A stretch of DNA of 64,000 bases from Diphasiastrum complanatum (Eukaryota > Streptophyta > Lycopodiopsida > Lycopodiales > Lycopodiaceae): assembly GCA_029204225.1 (NCBI GenBank), contig CM055097.1:41024028-41088027 (forward strand), written 5' to 3'. Made by a program: the position numbers and the translations under genes. The notes under the pieces were generated by a model. The model was not told the origin of the DNA and did not search any database. It was given only the letters and a program-made list of their open reading frames with translations. Below, piece after piece: positions 58,922 through 64,000 of this stretch; the first letter of the stretch is position 1, and every line of letters starts with the position of its first letter.

Positions 58922-58933
58922 GCTCTGATACCA
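58922..58933 (-). other. Orphan primer-binding site, initiator tRNA-Met
   Basis: Minus strand TGGTATCAGAGC. One spacer base separates it from an LTR-like TGATGAAATAGGG start at 58,935. No gag follows to the left. Confidence 0.75.
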
Positions 58934-58934
58934 C

Positions 58935-59690
58935 TGATGAAATAGGGAATGTAGCTCTTTAATTATTGGAATAATAGGATCTTTGGATTACTTAGAGAGC
59001 GGAGTTATAGAACAGTTCTGATTGTGTTGATTAATGAGTATCAGTGTAGATGTCATAGACAACCATAGAGAGAGATTGCAGAAACGATTAGGCGTCTGAG
59101 ATAGCCATGCAATTCTCTGATACTGATATTCTGATATAAAGAAATGCTTAAATGATTAGGCATCAAAGATAGCCATACATTTCTTCGTTTACGATACTTG
59201 CGGAAGAAAAGTGAGAGTATTAACATTCAATAAGAATGCAATGAGATAGAACAATAGCAAATTTGTATATTCAATGTTGTAATAACAACTATCAGATCAC
59301 AAGACAATTGCGCTGATAAGCGCGTGATCCTACTTACAGAAACAAATCAATTGCTATAGTTCTAAATATTTACTCTCTCTCTATATATATATATATTCTC
59401 TAATTCTGAGGAGTCAGATACTATGAAGACCTATTTTGGTATTTTGATCTCTGCCGTGTAGACTTAGTATCAATCTCAAGTATCAACCACCACTTCGACT
59501 TCTTTTTCCAATCGCTCATTTGCATATATACATATATAGCTGCTAGATGATATTGTGTTATTCTAAAATTACAATTACAAGATTGTTAACAACTGTTCAC
59601 TGATTATTAGGTCAGTTATTATTGGAACGTGAAGACGTAGATAGTCTGTATGTGAAATCCTGTGTAAATCTGCAAAGTGTCACATTTTTC
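58935..59690 (-). mobile_element. Probable copia LTR next to orphan primer site
   Basis: Left end inferred from the primer site. Contains a tatatatatatata TATA-like run at about 59,383-59,396 and the repeated phrase agatagccatgcaattctct / agatagccatacatttctt near 59,100 and 59,168. The right end is uncertain. Confidence 0.4.
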
Positions 59691-59940
59691 GGGAATGTCA
59701 CATTTTTTGGGGTGACCAAAATGGCCCAAAAATCTGAGTGAACACAAGTGTCACATTTTTCACAAAAATCCTTTTGTACTCAAAATGGCCCGAAAACGAA
59801 GTAGAAGACTTTGTCAGGTTTTTCTCATTTTTGGCCTTTTTCGAAAAAAAATGCGAAAACAGTTCAGTTCTGCAGACCTTGAAAAAATGCGAACTATTTG
59901 AAAAACGGTTCATTTCTACAGACTATTTGAAGAGAGAGAT
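59679..59940. repeat. Degenerate repeat: tgtcacattttt and aaaatggccc
   Basis: tgtcacattttt occurs at about 59,679, 59,697 and 59,749; aaaatggccc at about 59,718 and 59,781; gttcagttctgcagac / gttcatttctacagac near 59,861 and 59,908. Possibly remnants of a nested duplication. Confidence 0.5.
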
Positions 59941-60686
59941 TTACATAAGTGAAAAGGAGGGCAGTTAGGATGAGTAGGAGAAAGATTAAACTCAGCTCAT
60001 AGAGATCCAAAAAAATTAAAAAAAAGAATTGTGCCCATTTGATCTCTCTCAACAGTTTGGTGTTTTGTAGCCAAAGCTATGGCCATATGAAGTTTTGCAA
60101 TTTTATGAGTAAAATTGGCAAAATTTGAAATTATTCTAGTTGCATGCTAATCCATTTTCTGATTTGTGGTACTAGGCTTGCATGGATTGATTGCATGTTA
60201 ATTCTCAGAGTGATTCTAACATGCATGAGGGATTCACATTTGTTTTGAGTGGTTATACGCATGTGCTCTGACAATTAGGACACAAATCTATAGATATGGC
60301 TGACAATTACCGTAGAACTGAAATTTACATAAAATTTCGTAAAGTAAAAAAAAGTAGTTAATGTCGCATGTCATGCATGCCTGTAAGACATTAATTTAGT
60401 AAGATTAGAAATCGAACAGTGAATTGTTTTTTCGATTTCAATTGCTTAAATACTGACAGTGTTTTTGATGAATTTTTAAGTTACGTAAAAAAAATTAAAA
60501 ATTAAAATATGAAAATTCATAATTTTTAGTTTTGTCCAATTTCTTGAATTATCTATGAAATGTACTAAAATTAGTGAATTGAGCATATTGGAGTCAATTT
60601 CAGTCAGATTTTAGTCAATTGTACTTCACTAATACTTAATAAGATATTAATTGATTTTAGTAATTTCCAGGAATAGATAAATTGAG
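59941..60686. other. AT-rich leader/flank of the gypsy element
   Basis: No ORF. No convincing primer-binding site was found upstream of the gag start at 60,687; the 5' LTR is therefore not delimited. Confidence 0.4.
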
Positions 60687-61475
60687 ATGGCCGAAAAAAC
60701 CTCAAATCAAGCTGCACCATCTTATATGGTGATTTGCCAGCAGTTGAGTACGGCGCTCAATGATATGAATAATTGGAATCAGATGAGAGATTAGCAAATG
60801 GACGCTCTTTTGAACCCGGTCAAATTTTTATCTTCGCCCAATTTCAATTTTCAACAGGAGATTTATTCGGGAGAGAAAAAGGAGAAGAAACCTAACGTCA
60901 TCAAAGACTGGCTCGTTAAGTGGAGCAGTCACTTCAATCTGCATGGAGTTCCAGATGAGAAGAAAATTGAAAGTGTCGTGCTGTTTTTAAACAGCAAAGC
61001 GTCATCATGGTGGCAGTATTTACCGGTGAAGCCAACTACCTCGGATGCTTTTGCGAAAGTCTTTAAAAAAGCTTTCGTGACAACTGATGACGTTGACTAC
61101 TACCTGAAATTTGTGAACTGCAAAATGGGTACTATGAGCTTAGACTCGTATATCCATGGACATTTGGAACAGGGTGGCATCATTCGATGCAAAGTTGGCT
61201 CTATGGCAATTTGTCCTAGGTTTGCCAGCCGAGTATCAAAACGAATGTAGACAGAATGAGCTTCAAAATCTCGAAAATGCGTTTCAGATTTCGAAAGCAT
61301 ATGATTCCATAGTGATAGCATCCAAGAAGCGATTTGCGCAAATTTCAACTGCCTTAAAAACCAAGAAGGGGAAGAAGCGCAGTCCAAACCAAGCAAAATA
61401 TTTTGACGAATTGGATCAAGCAGCATCAAAACCCAGGAAACTGAAGAGAAAGAGATTCAAAAAATATCTGTCCTG
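60687..61475 (+). pseudogene. Gypsy gag capsid region
   Basis: Starts ATGGCCGAAAAAACC at 60,687. TAG at 60,792-60,794, then open to about 61,150 (IKDWLVKWSSHFNLHGVPDE; SSWWQYLP; DSYIH), a frameshift, then LPAEYQNECRQ and FQISKAYDSI to 61,475. This is a retrotransposon gag capsid fold (Trp-rich helices) followed by a Lys-rich tail. Confidence 0.85.
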
Positions 61476-61500
61476 AGAAAAGGCTAAAAAAGAGAACTTA

Positions 61501-61992
61501 TGTTTCGTCTGTAAAAAACCTGGGCATATAATGAAGTTTTGTACAAAAAGGAAGAAAGTGTCAGCTCATATGATCGAGATCCCAGGTGGTAATGGTAAGA
61601 CTTTGGAAATTAACCTGGCAAATTGTGAGTGTGAATGTTCTTTCAATACTGGCATAGTTAAAGATCAAGAAGTGAGTATTATATTGGATAGTGGTTCTAC
61701 TCATAATTTTATTAATTCTCGTCTTGTGCAGAAACTCAGTTTGGGAACTGAAGCCAGCAATCATAGATACAAAGTTTATTTAGCTTCAAGAGCAAAGTTG
61801 GAGACTTGGAACATAAAAGTTGCAAATATCTCAATGGTAATACAGAGACATAGAGAATTAGTTAATTTTCATGTTTTAGACCTAGCCCGTACTGATTTAA
61901 TTTTGGGATACGAATGGTTATTTAGGAAATTGCATTCTCTGAAATTGATTTTGAAAAACATGTTCTCACTTTCAAGGAGGGTGATAAGGTAG
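61501..61992 (+). pseudogene. Gypsy zinc knuckle and retropepsin
   Basis: CFVCKKPGHIMKFC at 61,501-61,542, then a retropepsin with SIILDSGSTHNFIN (catalytic Asp at about 61,687) and LARTDLILGYEWL near its end. Open to 61,992, in the same frame as gag after one stop at 61,473-61,475. Confidence 0.85.
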
Positions 61993-62000
61993 TTACTTAT

Positions 62001-63203
62001 TTGGCAGTAAATTTGTACGTCCAACAGATAAGATTTCTACAGTTAATGAAATGGAAGCATTGGACTATTCACAATATGAGTTTTTTTTTTATATTTGCTA
62101 TTCCAGTTGTGAATGTTCCTGATATGTATCTAAATGGTTGTGAATTCTCAGCAATTCTTAATTCAATAAATTTAGATCATAAACAAGCAATGAAAGAACA
62201 TATCGTAAATGAATTTAGAGATGTCTTTCCATCTAAATTACCTCATGGTTTACCACCATCTAGGTCAATAGAACACAAGATTGAGTTAATTTCAAGAAGT
62301 CAACATGTCTCTAGACAACCTTATAGGTTTTCTCATAAAGAGGAGACACACATTTCAAATCGAATAGAAAATTATCCAAGGATGGGACATATACAACCTA
62401 GTAAATCACCATGGGGTGCTCATGTTCTTCTAAAGCGAAGAAAGATGCAGGTTTTTGATCTGTGTGCATTACAAGGGGTTAAATAAGGTGACTATCAAGA
62501 ATAAATATCCGTTACCTAGGATGGATGACCTTGTCAATTGCTTGGGTGGAGCTCAGTATTTCACCAAGATAGATCTTGGGACAAGGTACCATCAAATAAG
62601 AATTAAATTGGAAGTTGTCCAAAAGACAGGATTTCATTCTAGATTTGGTCATTATGAGTTCTTAGTGTTTCCGTTCGGGTTAACAAATGCTCCAGCAACG
62701 TTCAAAACGATTTACTTCGTCCATATTTGGGGAAGTTTGTGGTAGTATTCCTAGATGATATTCTCGTGTATAGTAAAATCTTTAAGGAACGCATAGAGCA
62801 CCTGAGAATCGTCTTGATGAAACTCCGACAAGAGTTACTCTACGCCAAAGAGTCCAAGTGTGAATTCTTTATGCAAGAGTTGCTTTATCTCGGTCATAAG
62901 ATTACAGTTAATGGGATCAAGATTGACGAGGATAAAATCAAGATTGTGATTGAGTGGCCAATTCTAAGAACTGTGAAGCAAGTTAAATCATTTTTAGGAT
63001 TTACCATTTTCTTCAAAAGATTTATTGAGGATTATGCTAAGGTAGCAGTTTTGCATAATAATTTGACAAAAGGGATTATCAATAAAAAGAAAAAGAGGAA
63101 TCAACCTAGTTCGCCTATTGTTTGGAACAAGGAATTGAATCAATGTTTTGAGAAACTTAAAACATTGGTTGTTCAGCTCCCGTGTTACAAATTACAAATC
63201 TAG
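62001..63203 (+). pseudogene. Gypsy reverse transcriptase
   Basis: Pieces in three frames: 62,001-62,486 (FRDVFPSKLPHGLPPSR; SPWGAHVL), 62,455-62,745 ([45 protein letters not shown]) and 62,727-63,203 ([13 protein letters not shown] catalytic box at about 62,742-62,780; LYLGHKI; VKSFLGF). Two frameshifts join them. The usual Q in the FQ box after NAPATF is missing, consistent with an indel there. Confidence 0.9.
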
Positions 63204-63600
63204 ACCTACCTTATGTTGTGAGAATTGATGCAAGTGATATTACAATTGGAGCAGTTCTATTACAAATGGATAGGCCACTAGTGTTTGAAAGCAAAAAATT
63301 CACTGGTCCTCAGTTGCGTTATACTACTCAAGAAAAGGATTTGTTTGTAGTAATCCATGCACTTAAAACCTGGAGACACTACTTGTATGGTAGTAAGTTT
63401 ATAGTATATACGAATCACTAGCCTCTTAAGTATTTTTGCAATCAACATGATCTTAGGGGGAGGAAAGCTCAATGGGCTAAATTAATGCAATAATCCAATC
63501 ATGAAATTTGTTACATAAGAGACAACTCTAATCAATTTGTGGATGCTTTTAGTCAGATTGGTGAACTGAACGAGTTGTCATTCACTCAAATTTCCACGAA
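63182..63600 (+). pseudogene. Gypsy RNase H
   Basis: VVRIDASDITIGAVLLQ with the first catalytic Asp, RYTTQEKDLFVVIHALKTWRHYL, then VYTNH followed by TAG: the normal TDH is TNH and the next codon is a stop. The frame continues PLKYFCNQHDLRGR and NQFVDAFSQI to about 63,600. Confidence 0.88.
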
Positions 63601-63710
63601 TCTATATCTTTTGCTGAGAGGAAAATATGAAACAGATTCCCATTTTGGTCATATTTGGAACATTGTTCAGACTGGAAGAAATGTGGACAATGTTGAGTCG
63701 AGTACATAGG

Positions 63711-63933
63711 GTATAAAGTCCTACACACAGGATACTATCCTAAGCATGCCAATACAAATAACAAACAAAGGAACGGATGGTGGACAAACCAACACGACCA
63801 AACCTAGATCGAACGGATGTAGCCCCCAAGCTATGGATCAATCACACTGAGGAGAGAGGATTCACTCTAGCAGCATGTAGCTACCAATCACAAAATTAAG
63901 CATACACTAGTGAGAGCCCAATAGGTATACTTA
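63711..63933. other. Junction sequence, nothing recognised
   Basis: Non-coding; joins the truncated gypsy pol to the LTR start at 63,934. Confidence 0.4.
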
Positions 63934-64000
63934 TGTGAAAGATTCAACTAGTTTCATCACATTTTGCAATATTTTCATATTTGGCATATTGAGGCCAAAA
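63934..64000 (+). mobile_element. Start of a copia LTR cut by the window edge
   Basis: TGTGAAAGATTCAACTAG and the next 49 bp match the U3 end of the LTR at 45,145-45,794 (reverse orientation) with one mismatch in 67. The rest of the LTR should lie beyond the window. Confidence 0.8.

Larger units (their letters stand above)
60687..63710 (+). mobile_element. Ty3/gypsy gag-pol, frameshifted, truncated in integrase
   Basis: Gag, CCHC, protease, RT and RNase H are in gypsy order on the plus strand. The pol ends in the spacer before the integrase zinc finger (YETDSHFGHIWNIVQ, about 63,630-63,680). No LTR is attached. Several frameshifts and stops, but all catalytic boxes up to RNase H are recognisable, so it is younger than the 0.5-4.9 kb gypsy copy. 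Confidence 0.93.

Overview
The window is nuclear DNA from a land plant with a repeat-rich genome. The best evidence is a complete, 14-exon gene for plastid dihydroxy-acid dehydratase (48,778-57,267, minus strand), together with plant-type Ty1/copia and Ty3/gypsy retrotransposons primed from initiator-Met and Asp tRNAs, and dinucleotide tracts over 100 bp long. I cannot name the species. A fragment of a multicopy family with DNxxRENKN / VGHTHEDIDQ motifs, which I associate with non-flowering plants and some animals, weakly suggests a non-angiosperm.

Layout. 1-30,000 is a graveyard of nested retroelements: a minus-strand gypsy element with an Asp-tRNA primer site (0.5-4.9 kb); a plus-strand copia remnant that switches abruptly into a gypsy RNase H/integrase remnant (6.1-10.0 kb); a decayed transposase-like gene fused to copia protease sequence (11.5-13.4 kb); copia integrase (15.1-16.2 kb); a miniature LTR element (17.9-19.3 kb); and a full-length copia element with both LTRs, a 5-bp target duplication and an unbroken 1,321-codon ORF (20,394-26,546) inserted inside an older gag gene. 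More gypsy gag/protease debris follows (28.4-29.3 kb). 30,000-38,500 is AT-rich with microsatellites, several near-perfect hairpins, a 113-bp triple tandem repeat, a possible MITE and a possible SINE.

Gene-bearing part. At 38,575-39,399 (minus) there is one intact 274-codon ORF with a basic segment, an APRNTTSFIM motif, an acidic stretch and a C-terminal coiled coil. Motifs and their order resemble HEXIM-type P-TEFb inhibitors (hypothesis). At 42,929-44,493 (minus) lies an unrecognised, damaged gene with its own TATA box and a 71-nt GT-AG intron. Next to it is a 650-bp copia LTR (45,145-45,794), whose family reappears at the right edge of the window (63,934). The dehydratase gene follows, with an ordinary telo-box/TATA promoter, one GC-AG intron and a truncated copia insertion in intron 2. 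The window ends with a fairly well preserved but frameshifted gypsy gag-pol (60,687-63,710).

Functionally, only the dehydratase gene (branched-chain amino acid and pantothenate biosynthesis in plastids) and the HEXIM-like ORF look like working host genes. The 6.15-kb copia is the only retroelement with an open polyprotein, and its protease active-site Asp is replaced by Glu. Many of the other breaks are Trp-to-stop or Asp-to-Asn changes, as expected from deamination of methylated cytosines.
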